NCBI RefSeq assembly: GCF_003254705.1
Contig: NZ_QFYR01000005.1
Coordinates: forward strand, 241,133 to 305,132
DNA from: Phenylobacterium deserti
GTDB lineage: Bacteria; Pseudomonadota; Alphaproteobacteria; Caulobacterales; Caulobacteraceae
DNA length: 64,000 nt
Reading direction: 5' to 3'
The notes under the pieces: generated by a model
What the model saw: the letters and a program-made list of their open reading frames with translations, nothing else
Told to the model about the DNA's origin: nothing
Databases searched by the model: none
In this document: positions 17,126-26,632 of the stretch, one piece after another
Layout: the number at the start of each line of letters is the position of its first letter
How positions within the stretch are numbered: position 1 is the first letter of the stretch
Program-made: the position numbers and the translations under genes

Positions 17126-18288
17126 GTCCCGATCAACTCCCGTCCGATCAGGAAGCGCCGGATCTCATTGGTGCCAGCGCCAATGTCGTAGAGCTTGGCG
17201 TCGCGCAGCAAGCGTTCCACGGGGTACTCCCGCGTGTAGCCTGCCCCGCCGAGGGCCTGAATCGCTTCGAGAGCCACCTTCACCGCGTTCTCACTCGCCA
17301 TCAGGATCGCGCCGGCGGCATCGTATCGTGTTGTCAGGCCCGCGTCGCAAGCCTTGGCCACGGAATAGACGTACGCGCGGGCGGAATTCAGAGCCACGTA
17401 CATGTCCGCAATCTTACCCTGCATCAGCTGGAAGCTGCCGATCGGCTTGCCGAACTGCTTGCGCTCGCGGACGTACGGCAGGACCACGTCCAGGCAGGCC
17501 TGCATGATGCCCAGCGGCCCGGCGGCAAGCACCGTCCGCTCGTAGTCGAGCCCGCTCATCAGGACGCCGACGCCGCCGCCCACCGAACCCATGACGTTCT
17601 CTTCCGGCACCTCGCAGTCCTCGAACACCAGCTCGCCGGTGTCCGATCCGCGCATGCCCATCTTGTCGAGCTTCTGGCTGACCGAGAAGCCCTTGAAGTC
17701 CTTCTCGATGAGGAAGGCAGTGATCCCGCGGCTGCCGCCTTCGGAGTCGCTCTTGGCGTAGACCACAAGGGTGTCGGCATGCGGCGCGTTCGTGATCCAG
17801 AACTTGGCGCCATTCAGCACGTACCGATCGCCGACCTTGCGCGCCGTGAGCGTCATGGAAACCACGTCCGAGCCGGCGCCCGCCTCGCTCATCGCCAGGG
17901 AGCCGACATGCTCGCCGCTGATGAGCTTGGGCAGGTAGCGGCGCTTCTGCTCCTCCGAGCCCCAGCGCCGGATCTGGTTGATGCAGAGGTTGGAGTGCGC
18001 GCCATACGACAGCCCGATGGACGCGGAGGCGCGGGAGACCTCCTCCATGGCCACCACATGGTCGAGGTAGCCCAGGCCTAGGCCGCCGTAGGCCTCCTCC
18101 ACGGTGATGCCGTGCAGCCCCAACTCGCCCATCTGCGGCCACAGCTCGCGCGGGAAGTTGTTGGTTTCGTCGATCTTGGCGGCCAGCGGCGCGATCTTGT
18201 CGGCGGCGAAGCGCGCAGTGGTCTCACGGATGGCGTCGGCGGTCTCGCCGAGGCCGAATTCCAGCGTGGGTCCGGTGTTCGGGATCAT
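17122..18288 (-). CDS. Isovaleryl-CoA dehydrogenase
   Basis: The 388-residue acyl-CoA dehydrogenase oxidises isovaleryl-CoA to 3-methylcrotonyl-CoA in leucine degradation, passing electrons to ETF. It has [16 protein letters not shown] and [16 protein letters not shown] (FAD-binding middle domain) and [21 protein letters not shown]. The Glu in LDYER sits where isovaleryl-type enzymes place the catalytic base, unlike the later position in other acyl-CoA dehydrogenases. The C-terminus has [22 protein letters not shown]. It is the first gene of a pair with the DUF3574 lipoprotein. The LiuB/LiuD carboxylase genes are not adjacent. Length and motifs are fully normal. Confidence 0.9.
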   Translation of the reverse strand: MIPNTGPTLEFGLGETADAIRETTARFAADKIAPLAAKIDETNNFPRELWPQMGELGLHGITVEEAYGGLGLGYLDHVVAMEEVSRASASIGLSYGAHSNLCINQIRRWGSEEQKRRYLPKLISGEHVGSLAMSEAGAGSDVVSMTLTARKVGDRYVLNGAKFWITNAPHADTLVVYAKSDSEGGSRGITAFLIEKDFKGFSVSQKLDKMGMRGSDTGELVFEDCEVPEENVMGSVGGGVGVLMSGLDYERTVLAAGPLGIMQACLDVVLPYVRERKQFGKPIGSFQLMQGKIADMYVALNSARAYVYSVAKACDAGLTTRYDAAGAILMASENAVKVALEAIQALGGAGYTREYPVERLLRDAKLYDIGAGTNEIRRFLIGRELIGT

Positions 18289-18336
18289 GCCCGAGCGTTA
18301 GCATGCGCCGCCCGCGCCCGCGAGGTTGCCCCGACG

Positions 18337-19758
18337 TCAGAAGCGCGGGAGATCCTTGCGGCGCCGGCGCTCGGCCGCCTGTCCCAGCCGCTGGAGCAGA
18401 AGAAACACCGCCACCACGAAGAAGGCGACGCCCGCCACGCCCGCCAGCCAACCGACGGTCAGCGGGGTCAGCAAGCCTGTCGCGGGGCCAGGGCGCGCGT
18501 TCAGCGCCCAGAAGATGCCGCCGCCGAAGAAGGCCAGCCCGATCACCGCCAGTAGGAACAAGGCCGCAAAGCCGGTGGGCGCGGGTTCAGGCGCCGTGTC
18601 GCGGCGCGGCGCGAACTCGTATCGCTCGGTGTCGTCGATGACGACGCGCGGCGCCTCGGCGGCCGCTTCGGGCTCAGGGGCGAGTGCTTCGTCCCCCTCA
18701 AGCTGATCGTTGGCAGGCGGCGGCGGCGCGAACAGCTCCGAAGGCGGCTCTTCGGCCACCACCACCGGCGCGGGCGCGTCTTCTGGCGCAAGCTCCGGCT
18801 CGATCACGGGCTCAGCGGCGAGTTCCTCGGGCGCTTCGTCGGTCGCCGGCGCGGATTCTGCCGGTTCCGTCTCGCCGTCGGAGGTGGATGCCTGCGGGGA
18901 CGGCCCCTCTACGGAGACGTCCGGCTCGAGTTTGATGGGCGGTGCGAAGTCGACTTGCGGCCGGGGCTCCTCCGGTAGGAGCTCAAGCGGCTGGACAGAG
19001 GCGTCGCCCTCACCGTCCTCAGTGGCGTCCGGCTCACCGAGGCCGATCTCGGCGAACCCCGGCTCAGGGAAGATGGTCTGCAGGCGCGCGGTGATCTCTT
19101 CCGCTGCGGCCCGGATGGGGCTTGTCTCTTCCGGCTCCACGGGACGCGGCGCCGAGACCGGCTCGCCCACCCGCTCCGCCACCGCCTTCTCACCCTCAAG
19201 CGGAGCGGCGAGCGTGGTGGCCGGCTGGCGTGGCGCCAGGTCGAAGCTGTCGAGATCAAGCAGCGGCTTGAGCAGCGGCGACGGGGCCGGCGTCCAGTCT
19301 CCGCCGGGCGGCGTGAGGAACAGGAGCTTCTCGGCGGCGCGCCGGCGGATCAGCGCATCGACCACGATGCGTTCGCCCTCGAACTCGGCCTTGCGCCATA
19401 GCTCCATGGCGAAGGCGGCCTGGATCAGCGCCCCTTCATTGACCCGTTTCAGCACGGACGAGCGTCGGAAGTTGTCCAGGCCGATGTTGAAGGCGAACGC
19501 GCAGAGCGCGTCGAACTGGTTCTGGGTGAGGGTCGCGAAGGTGGTCTCGTTGACCACATGGGCGACGGTGATCAGATCGTAGAGCAGCAGGGCCTCGGCG
19601 TCCTCGTCCGAGACCACCGCACCTTCGCGCGCCGTCAGCGTGTGGCCATAGCCGATCGTCCAGCGCCCGTCGGGCAACTGGGCGGCCTTTCGGCGATAGC
19701 CCTCGAACCGCTTGATCAAGTCGATCGCGGCGCGGGAGACCTGATGGCGCGGCTTCAT
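18337..19758 (-). CDS. GH24 lysozyme-like membrane-anchored protein with altered active site
   Basis: Residues 1-150 resemble phage-type GH24 lysozymes: LIKRFEG (Glu19) and WTIGYGHT (Thr34). When aligned by spacing to the Glu-Asp-Thr triad, the Asp position is Leu28; the nearest acid is Asp30. Residues ~165-390 are a Pro/Glu/Ala-rich disordered stretch. Two transmembrane helices follow (about 397-419 and 436-455), with a basic C-terminal tail (ERRRRK). There is no signal peptide. The enzyme domain and tail would then be on the same side of the membrane, probably the cytoplasm, which is odd for a wall hydrolase. It may be a non-catalytic glycan-binding or phage-derived domain put to a structural use. 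Confidence 0.7.
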   Translation of the reverse strand: MKPRHQVSRAAIDLIKRFEGYRRKAAQLPDGRWTIGYGHTLTAREGAVVSDEDAEALLLYDLITVAHVVNETTFATLTQNQFDALCAFAFNIGLDNFRRSSVLKRVNEGALIQAAFAMELWRKAEFEGERIVVDALIRRRAAEKLLFLTPPGGDWTPAPSPLLKPLLDLDSFDLAPRQPATTLAAPLEGEKAVAERVGEPVSAPRPVEPEETSPIRAAAEEITARLQTIFPEPGFAEIGLGEPDATEDGEGDASVQPLELLPEEPRPQVDFAPPIKLEPDVSVEGPSPQASTSDGETEPAESAPATDEAPEELAAEPVIEPELAPEDAPAPVVVAEEPPSELFAPPPPANDQLEGDEALAPEPEAAAEAPRVVIDDTERYEFAPRRDTAPEPAPTGFAALFLLAVIGLAFFGGGIFWALNARPGPATGLLTPLTVGWLAGVAGVAFFVVAVFLLLQRLGQAAERRRRKDLPRF

Positions 19759-19848
19759 GGCGCTGTTCGGTGACCCAAATTGACACGGACGCGCGAGCGT
19801 CAGGGCTCGCGACGCAAGTCCCAGGCCGAAGGATAGCGGCGCAAGTGT

Positions 19849-21285
19849 TTACAACAGGATGAGGGCCGCCAGGCCGAGGAAGCCGAAAAAGCCGGTGAAA
19901 TCGGTGACGAAGGTCACGAAGATCGAAGAGGACACGGCGGGATCGCGCCCTGCCTTCTCGAGCGCCAGCGGAACCAGGGCGCCCGCCAGCGACGCGACGA
20001 ACAGGTTCAGCACCAGGGCCAGGCCGAATGCTATGGACAGACGGATGTCGTGGAACAGCACGAAGAGCGCTGTCCCGGTCGCAAGCGCCAGGCAAAGCCC
20101 GTTGAGCAAGCCGACCATCATCTCGCGGCTGACCGTGCGCACGGCGTTGACCGCAGACAGTTCGCGGCTGGCGAGCGCACGCACCGCGACAGCCAGCGTC
20201 TGCGTGCCGGCGTTGCCGCCCAGCGAGGCCACGATCGGCATCAGCACGGCCAGCAGGGCCAATTTGACGATCTCGCCTTCGAAGGCGCGGATCACGCTGA
20301 CGGACAGAGCGGCGGTCAGCGTGTTGATCAGCAGCCACGGCAGGCGCGAGCGCACAATCCCCCAGACGCCGGCGTCGCGGCCCACGTCGGTGACCCCGGC
20401 GAGCGCCAGGATGTCTTCTTCGCGTTCTTCCTGGATGACGCCGACGATGTCGTCGACGGTGATCTGGCCCACCAGCCGGCCGCCCGGCTCCACCACGGGG
20501 GCGGAGATCAGGTGGTACTTGTCGAAGATGTAGGCGACCTCTTCCTGGTCCATGTCGACCGGGATTTCGGTGACCTGCTCCATGATCTGCGCCAGCGGGG
20601 TGCTGCGATTGCTCCGCAGCAGGTGGCTCACCGGCGCGGCGCCCACCGGCTTGTAGCTGGGGTCGACCACATAGACGTCGAAGAACAGCTCGGGCAGCTC
20701 GTCACTTTCGCGGCGCAGGTGATCGATGGTCTGTCCCACCGTCCAGAACTGCGGCGCGGCCACCACCTCGCGCTGCATCAGGCGGCCGGCGGTCTCATCC
20801 CCATAAGCCAAGGAGGTTTCGATGGCCGCCCGCTCCATTTCGGGCATGGCGGCCAGGACCTGGGCCTTCTTGTCCTCCTCGAGGTCGTCGACCACGTCGG
20901 CGGCGTCGTCCGACTCCATCTCGCCCAGCGCCTTGGCAAGGATGGCGGACGGGACGTGCTCGAGGACCTCCTCGCGGATTTCGGTGTCCAGCTCGGAAAG
21001 GATCTCGGCCAGGGCTTCGGGGTCGAGGTGCGGCAGCAGCTCTTCCCGGCCGTCAGCCGAAAGGAAGCCCATCAGGTCGGCGATGTCGGCCGGGTGCAGG
21101 GCGCCCAGCAGGTCACGCAGCCGTTCGGCGTCGCCCCGGTCCAGGGCGTCCACCACCATCGGCACGAATTCGGGATTGAGGGCGTAGTCCTCGCCGAGGG
21201 CGAGATCTTCCAGGTCTTCCGGCGTTTCGGGCGCCGGCTGGTTGAGGGTCCGTAGGTCCAGGGGTTCGTCCGAGTCGCTTTTCAT
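19849..21285 (-). CDS. mgtE: Magnesium transporter MgtE
   Basis: The 478-residue protein has the full MgtE order: a cytoplasmic superhelical N domain (~35-140, LLGALHPADIADLMGFL), paired CBS domains (~150-275, VDMDQEEVAYIFDKYHLISAPVV) that sense Mg2+, and five transmembrane helices from ~305. The pore region contains MPIVASLGGNAGTQTLAVAVRA, the family's selectivity segment. It is a gated Mg2+ channel in the inner membrane. The start at 21285 follows GGGAGG at 5 nt. The gene lies 61 nt downstream of tRNA-Leu on the same strand with no visible terminator between them. Confidence 0.93.
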   Translation of the reverse strand: MKSDSDEPLDLRTLNQPAPETPEDLEDLALGEDYALNPEFVPMVVDALDRGDAERLRDLLGALHPADIADLMGFLSADGREELLPHLDPEALAEILSELDTEIREEVLEHVPSAILAKALGEMESDDAADVVDDLEEDKKAQVLAAMPEMERAAIETSLAYGDETAGRLMQREVVAAPQFWTVGQTIDHLRRESDELPELFFDVYVVDPSYKPVGAAPVSHLLRSNRSTPLAQIMEQVTEIPVDMDQEEVAYIFDKYHLISAPVVEPGGRLVGQITVDDIVGVIQEEREEDILALAGVTDVGRDAGVWGIVRSRLPWLLINTLTAALSVSVIRAFEGEIVKLALLAVLMPIVASLGGNAGTQTLAVAVRALASRELSAVNAVRTVSREMMVGLLNGLCLALATGTALFVLFHDIRLSIAFGLALVLNLFVASLAGALVPLALEKAGRDPAVSSSIFVTFVTDFTGFFGFLGLAALILL

Positions 21286-21346
21286 GCGGACCTCCCTGGT
21301 TCTGGACGGACGGTTTTCCTCAGCCTCGTTGAAGACCCTGATTCAC

Positions 21347-21431
21347 TGGTGCGGTCGAGAAGACTCGAACTTCCACGGGTTGCCCCACAGCGACCTCAAC
21401 GCTGCGCGTCTACCAATTCCGCCACGACCGC
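21347..21431 (-). tRNA. tRNA-Leu (anticodon GAG)
   Basis: The 85-nt cloverleaf has acceptor arms GCGGTCG/CGACCGC, discriminator A and an encoded CCA end (21347-21349). The anticodon stem CAGCG/CGCTG holds loop TTGAGGT, giving anticodon GAG (reads CUC/CUU). A long variable arm (GTGGGGCAACCCG) is as expected for a class II leucine tRNA, and the T-loop reads TTCGAGT. Confidence 0.95.
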
Positions 21432-21449
21432 TCGTGGTGAGGCGCGGCA

Positions 21450-21476
21450 GGTAGCAAAGGAAGATCGGTTTGTGAA
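21450..21476 (-). promoter_or_regulatory. Candidate promoter of tRNA-Leu
   Basis: On the minus strand TTCACA, 15-nt spacer, GCTACC, with the predicted start ~12 nt before the tRNA 5' end. The GCTA core resembles the Caulobacter housekeeping -10 (GCTANAWC). Confidence 0.5.
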
Positions 21477-21511
21477 GGGCGTGCTTCGTAAAGGACGAAA
21501 AAGCCTGGGGA

Positions 21512-21826
21512 TCAGGCGTTGCCGGCCATGAAATCGTAGACGTTCGCCTCGCGCGTCACCGCGATGGAGATACGATCGTCGTTGATCTGGATCTCGCCGC
21601 GCGCGATCGGGTGGTTGTTCGCCAGGATCCAGACTTCCTCGTTCACGCTGGCGTCCAGGGGAATCACCGCCCCCCGGCCCATGCGAAGCAGCTGGGCCAT
21701 AGGCAGGGTCGAGCGCCCGAGCACCACCTGGATCTCGACGTTGACGGCATTGACCTGGCTCACGAAAGAACGCCCCCGACCCGAATCTCCCGCGCGTCCC
21801 TTTGCCGACGGCGAGTACGGGCCCAC
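21512..21826 (-). CDS. FliN/SpoA-domain flagellar motor switch family protein
   Basis: A short protein whose last ~75 residues form a SpoA domain: [40 protein letters not shown] and [17 protein letters not shown] are the hallmark strands of FliN C-ring subunits. FliN binds FliM/FliG at the flagellar switch. No other flagellar gene is in the window, so this is an isolated copy. The start is uncertain. ATG 21826 gives 104 residues but leaves only 12 nt to the divergent lipB start; an in-frame GTG at 21763 ([10 protein letters not shown]) would give 83 residues and room for promoters. Confidence 0.8.
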   Translation of the reverse strand: MGPYSPSAKGRAGDSGRGRSFVSQVNAVNVEIQVVLGRSTLPMAQLLRMGRGAVIPLDASVNEEVWILANNHPIARGEIQINDDRISIAVTREANVYDFMAGNA

Positions 21827-21838
21827 ATTGGCCGTGAC

Positions 21839-22561
21839 ATGCTTGACCGTGCGTTAAACTCTGAGGCGATCCCACCGCTCTTTGGGCGGGAAGACGGCGT
21901 GCCTGCAGGGTGGGCGGTCTCCAGCAAGTTGGTCGACTACCCCGCCGCCGTGGCCGCCATGGAAGCGCGCGCCGCAGCCATCGCCGAAGGCGCAGCCGGC
22001 GAGCTCGTTTGGCTGGTGGAGCACCCTCCCCTCTACACGGCGGGCGTTTCGGCGAAACCGCAGGACCTGCTGGAGCCGAACCGATTCCCAGTGTTCGAGA
22101 CAGGACGCGGGGGGCAGTTCACCTACCACGGGCCAGGGCAGCGCGTGGCCTATGTGATGCTCGACCTGACCAAGCGCCGCCGCGACGTGCGCGCCTTCGT
22201 TGCGGCGCTGGAAGCCTGGGTGATCGGCGCCCTGGATCGCTTCAACGTTTCCGGCGAGATCCGCGACGGTCGCGTCGGCGTGTGGGTGGAGCGCAAGGGT
22301 CCCGGCTGGTCCCGCGAAGACAAGATCGCAGCCATCGGCGTGAAGCTGCGCAAGTGGGTGTCGTTCCACGGCATTGCGCTGAACGTGGAGCCTGATCTGT
22401 CCCACTTCGGCGGCATCGTGCCCTGCGGAGTGACGGAGCATGGCGTCACCAGCCTGGTGGACCTTGGTCTGCCGGTGACCATGGACGAAGCCGACGAAGC
22501 CCTGCGCGCGAGCTTCCGTCAGATCTTCGGAGCCGTTGAACCTGTCGAGCCGCCGCTCTAG
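21839..22561 (+). CDS. lipB: Octanoyltransferase LipB (lipoyl-ACP transferase)
   Basis: The 240-residue enzyme moves octanoate from acyl carrier protein to lipoyl domains, the first step of lipoate synthesis. It shows [37 protein letters not shown] (substrate loop with conserved HGPGQ), [22 protein letters not shown] (catalytic Lys in GVKLRKW) and [16 protein letters not shown], whose Cys is the thioester nucleophile. ATG 21839 is the most upstream sensible start; a large upstream extension of the frame would overlap the FliN-family gene antisense. It ends 14 nt from the convergent pccA gene. Confidence 0.92.
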   Translation: MLDRALNSEAIPPLFGREDGVPAGWAVSSKLVDYPAAVAAMEARAAAIAEGAAGELVWLVEHPPLYTAGVSAKPQDLLEPNRFPVFETGRGGQFTYHGPGQRVAYVMLDLTKRRRDVRAFVAALEAWVIGALDRFNVSGEIRDGRVGVWVERKGPGWSREDKIAAIGVKLRKWVSFHGIALNVEPDLSHFGGIVPCGVTEHGVTSLVDLGLPVTMDEADEALRASFRQIFGAVEPVEPPL

Positions 22562-22575
22562 AGGCTGCGCTCGCG

Positions 22576-24555
22576 TCAGGCGAACTCCACCAGCACCTCG
22601 TCGGCCGCCACGCTGTCGCCTGCGTTGGCGCCGACGCTCTTCACCACCCCGTCCCGTTCAGCGCGAATGATGTTCTGCATCTTCATCGCTTCGAGCACGG
22701 CGACCACCTCCCCGGTCTTCACCTCCTGGCCGGGCGCCACGTCGAGGCTGACTACCAGCCCGGGCATCGGCGAGAGCACCATCTTCGAGGTGTCGGCGGC
22801 CTGCCTGGGCGGCAGCTTGGAATGCAGCTCCGCCGAGCGGGGCGTCAGCACCAGCACGTGCGCCCTGGCGGCGCGGTGACGGATCGAGAAGCCCTCGGCA
22901 GCCGGCTTCACCTCGGCCGTGAACGGCTGGCCGTTCAGCAGCGCGCGGAACGTGGGCAGCCCCGGCCGCCAGGCGATCTGCGTCAGCTGCAGCGAGCGGC
23001 CTTCGCCAAGGAATTCGACGCTGTAGGCCTCACCGCCGTTGGCGATGCGCACGGTCCGCTGCTCACCGTTCTCGATCACCACCCAGTCGGTGCGTTGCTG
23101 GTCGGAGGCGGCGCGCTGCATCTGGATGCGGTGCATGGCGCAGGCCGTGGCCGCCATCAGGTCGCGCTGGAACTCCGTCGGCGCAGTCCCGTGGAAGCCA
23201 TCGGGAAACTCGTCCTTGATGTAGTTGGTGGACAGTTGGCCCGAGCGGAACCGCTCCTGATCCATCACCGCGGCAAGGAACGGCACGTTCTGGCCCAGTC
23301 CCTCGATGTGGAAGTCCTCCAGCGCCCGGCCCATGGCGTCGATCGCCGCCTCGCGCGTGGCGGCCCAAGTGGACAGCTTCGAGATCATCGGGTCGTAGAA
23401 CATCGAGATCTCGTCGCCTTCGCGGACGCCCGCGTCGTTGCGGACCCGCGCTTCACCCGCCTCGCCTTCGGACGGCGGGCTGTAGCGGACCAGGCGCCCG
23501 ATGGACGGCAGGAAGCCACGATAGGGGTCTTCGGCGTAGATCCGGCTCTCGATCGCCCAGCCGTCGATCTTCAAATCCTGCTGAGCGAACGGCAGGGGCT
23601 GGCCGGCGGCCACGCGGATCATCTGCTCGACCAGATCCACGCCGGTGATCAGTTCGGTGACCGGGTGCTCGACCTGCAGCCGGGTGTTCATCTCCAGGAA
23701 GAAGAAGCTCTTGTCCTGGCCCGCCACGAACTCGACCGTGCCGGCGCTGTCGTAGCCGACGGCCTTTGCGAGAGCGACCGCCTGGGCCCCCATGGCCGCG
23801 CGGGTCGCCTCGTCGAGCAGAGGGCTCGGGGCCTCTTCGATGACTTTCTGGTTGCGCCGCTGGATGGAGCACTCGCGCTCGAACAGGTGGACGACATGGC
23901 CGTGCTTGTCGCCCAACACCTGGATCTCGATGTGGCGCGGACTCTCGATGAACTTCTCGATGAAGATGCGGTCGTCGCCGAAGCTGGCCTTCGCCTCCGC
24001 GCGCACGGCAGGGAAGCCTTCCTCGACGTCCTGGCGGTTCCAGGCGACCCGGATGCCCTTTCCACCGCCGCCGGCCGAGGCCTTGATCATCACCGGATAG
24101 CCGATCTCCTCGGCGATGCGGATCGCGTGGGTGGTGTCGTCGATCTCGCCCACGTGCCCCGGCACGGTGGAGACGCCCGCCTTGGCGGCGAACTTCTTGC
24201 TCTCGATCTTGTCGCCCATCGCCTCGATAGCGGCGGGGTTGGGCCCGATGAAGACGATCCCCTCGTCCGCGAGACGCTTGGCGAAGCCGGCGTTCTCGGA
24301 CAGGAAGCCGAAGCCAGGGTGGACAGCCTCGGCCCCCGTCTGGCGGCAGGCGTCCACGATCTTGTCGGCGACGAGATAGCTCTGGGCCGCCGGCGCGGGG
24401 CCGATGAACACCGCCTCGTCCGCCATCTCCACCGCCATCGAGTCGGCGTCGGCTTCCGAGTAGACGACCACCGTGGCGATGCCCAGGCGGCGGCAGGTCT
24501 TGATGATGCGGACGGCGATCTCGCCGCGGTTGGCGATCAGGATCTTCGAGAACAT
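22576..24555 (-). CDS. pccA: Propionyl-CoA carboxylase alpha subunit (biotin carboxylase + biotin carrier)
   Basis: ATG at 24555 (MFSKILIANRGEIAVR) is the family start; an in-frame GTG ten codons earlier is unlikely. Residues ~1-450 are biotin carboxylase: GFGFLSENAGFA, ATP-grasp loop KASAGGGGKGIRV, ECSIQRRNQKVIEE and EMNTRLQVEHPVTE. A PCC-type BT domain (~470-580) mediates contact with the beta subunit. The C-terminal biotinyl domain carries EAMKMQN with the biotinylated Lys. With pccB (about 3.4 kb away, same strand, not contiguous) it converts propionyl-CoA to methylmalonyl-CoA. The first ~90 residues match PccA more closely than methylcrotonyl-CoA carboxylase. Confidence 0.9.
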   Translation of the reverse strand: MFSKILIANRGEIAVRIIKTCRRLGIATVVVYSEADADSMAVEMADEAVFIGPAPAAQSYLVADKIVDACRQTGAEAVHPGFGFLSENAGFAKRLADEGIVFIGPNPAAIEAMGDKIESKKFAAKAGVSTVPGHVGEIDDTTHAIRIAEEIGYPVMIKASAGGGGKGIRVAWNRQDVEEGFPAVRAEAKASFGDDRIFIEKFIESPRHIEIQVLGDKHGHVVHLFERECSIQRRNQKVIEEAPSPLLDEATRAAMGAQAVALAKAVGYDSAGTVEFVAGQDKSFFFLEMNTRLQVEHPVTELITGVDLVEQMIRVAAGQPLPFAQQDLKIDGWAIESRIYAEDPYRGFLPSIGRLVRYSPPSEGEAGEARVRNDAGVREGDEISMFYDPMISKLSTWAATREAAIDAMGRALEDFHIEGLGQNVPFLAAVMDQERFRSGQLSTNYIKDEFPDGFHGTAPTEFQRDLMAATACAMHRIQMQRAASDQQRTDWVVIENGEQRTVRIANGGEAYSVEFLGEGRSLQLTQIAWRPGLPTFRALLNGQPFTAEVKPAAEGFSIRHRAARAHVLVLTPRSAELHSKLPPRQAADTSKMVLSPMPGLVVSLDVAPGQEVKTGEVVAVLEAMKMQNIIRAERDGVVKSVGANAGDSVAADEVLVEFA

Positions 24556-24698
24556 CAGGTGAGCATTACCCGGTCCAGGGGCCACGTCACTAGCGGCCGA
24601 GATTGTTACATCCGGCGACCTTCGGACTTGGGCCGCGTTCTGGCCCGGAGCCCGTCTACCGAACGTGCGGCCGAGACCTTAGATTGGAGGCCATGACC

Positions 24699-25187
<489 letters not shown>

Positions 25188-25792
25188 GCGATTGCGCCTT
25201 CCGGAATCGGGTGCTGATCTTCCGTGGTCAGCACCCGATGAAGAGTCTGGAACAGGAAAGCGGTGGACCAGCCCAGGAGCAGCATGCCGTTCAGGGACTC
25301 CAGCACCGCGACGATCCGCCAACCGTCGGAGACCTCCGCGTTCATCCAGCCGGCGGTGGAATAGGCGCCGGCGGACACGAACAAGGCCTGCTCCAGGCCG
25401 TCGGTCGCCTCTCCGGCCAGGAACAGCAGGGCGTAGGCCCAGACCTCAAGCCCGTGCAGCAGAAACAGCGCCGTCGCCACGGCGAGCGGCACCAGCAGCC
25501 GATCCAGGGGCAGCCAAGGCGTTCGCCAATGCTCGATGTGGTAGGCGGTGGCCCGCAGGATCCCCATCAGGCCAACCAAGTGCGTGGTGACAGTCAGGGC
25601 GACCATGCCGAACGAGATGAGCAGTTCGCCCCAGAGGCCTGGCACAACATTCCCTTGGATTTGCAACCGCACAGCGTGCTGAACCGCTGAGAGTTCCGGC
25701 GATGGAACGGCCTGACGTCGTGCGACGATCCGCCGTCCAAGCGTGGCTGGAGGTGCGGCGTTACCTTTCCTCCGCTCAAGGGAGGAGCCTTC

Positions 25793-26590
25793 ATGAAGCT
25801 TACGCCTGAACAGGCCCGCGCCCATGCGGACGAGGTGCGTGAAACCAGTCTGACGGTCCTGCGCGGCCTGATCCCGGTCGAGACGATCGACCGCTGGAAC
25901 GCCGCCTTCCAGCCGCTCCTGTCGGCCGCCATCCAGCGCGAACGCGACAATCCGAACCGCGGGCCCGAGCGGTACTACGTCACCCTGCCCTTTCAGGATC
26001 TTTGGGCCGACCCGCGCATCTTCGACAACGACGCGATCATGGCTGTGGTGGAGGAGCTGGTGGGCGCCGATGGCGTCATGTGCCAGCTGGCGAGCGACAC
26101 GCCCTGCCTCGGCTCCGACTACCAGGATCTGCATCGCGACACCCAGCTGTTGTTCCCCGAGAGCGGCGTCGAGACCCCGCCTTACCAGCTCGCGGTCAAC
26201 TTCCCGCTGGTGGACGTGACGGACGAGAATGGACCCCTGGAGTACGCGCCGGGCACCCACATGATGTCCAAGGCAGAAGGCATGGCCAAGGTCGAGAGCG
26301 GAGAAATCCCGCTGATCCGGGGCTACATGAACCGCGGCGACGTGATCATCCGGGACGTGCGCCACATCCATCGCGGGACCCCCAACAAGACCGGCGTGCC
26401 GCGTCCGATGGTGGTGATCGGCTACTCGCGCCGGTGGCTGTTCCGTCCGGAGGTCAACATCCGCATTCCCGCTGAGGTGCTGGTCGGCCTGCCGGAGCGG
26501 GCCCGCCGCTGGCTGCGCTTCAACCCAGTGTTCGAGAGCAAGGCGGAAGCTGGGCAGCAGGAAGAAAGCTACCGCGCCTTCGCCTACTAG
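25793..26590 (+). CDS. Phytanoyl-CoA dioxygenase (PhyH) family oxygenase
   Basis: A 265-residue Fe(II)/2-oxoglutarate oxygenase starting at ATG 25793 after GGGAGGAG. The iron-binding facial triad is visible: HRD in QDLHRDTQ (H-x-D) and the distal His in RHIHRGTPN. Arg in GVPRPMVVIGYSRRW is placed to bind 2-oxoglutarate. FPLVDVTDENGPLEYAPGTHMM is a family hallmark (small-molecule hydroxylases such as EctD and PhyH). Substrates vary widely across the family and no neighbour gives a clue. It is divergent from the channel-like gene (147 nt apart). Confidence 0.88.
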   Translation: MKLTPEQARAHADEVRETSLTVLRGLIPVETIDRWNAAFQPLLSAAIQRERDNPNRGPERYYVTLPFQDLWADPRIFDNDAIMAVVEELVGADGVMCQLASDTPCLGSDYQDLHRDTQLLFPESGVETPPYQLAVNFPLVDVTDENGPLEYAPGTHMMSKAEGMAKVESGEIPLIRGYMNRGDVIIRDVRHIHRGTPNKTGVPRPMVVIGYSRRWLFRPEVNIRIPAEVLVGLPERARRWLRFNPVFESKAEAGQQEESYRAFAY

Positions 26591-26594
26591 GAAG

Positions 26595-26624
26595 CAGGCG
26601 CCCTCCGTCGCTGGAGGGCGCCTG
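26595..26624. terminator. Bidirectional terminator-like hairpin between convergent genes
   Basis: Perfect 12-bp stem CAGGCGCCCTCC/GGAGGGCGCCTG with a 6-nt loop, between the ends of the PhyH-family and BON genes. There is no long T tract on either side. Confidence 0.6.
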
Positions 26625-26632
26625 GTCCATTC

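Noticed and set aside
22822..24696. 624-residue plus-strand frame opposite pccA
   Set aside because: Shadow of pccA, whose biotin carboxylase and biotinyl motifs are unmistakable; Asp/His/Arg-rich composition is typical of antisense frames.
24556..24698. Possible small gene or riboswitch between pccA and msrB
   Set aside because: Only short unconvincing frames and no recognisable conserved RNA structure; treated as a divergent promoter region.
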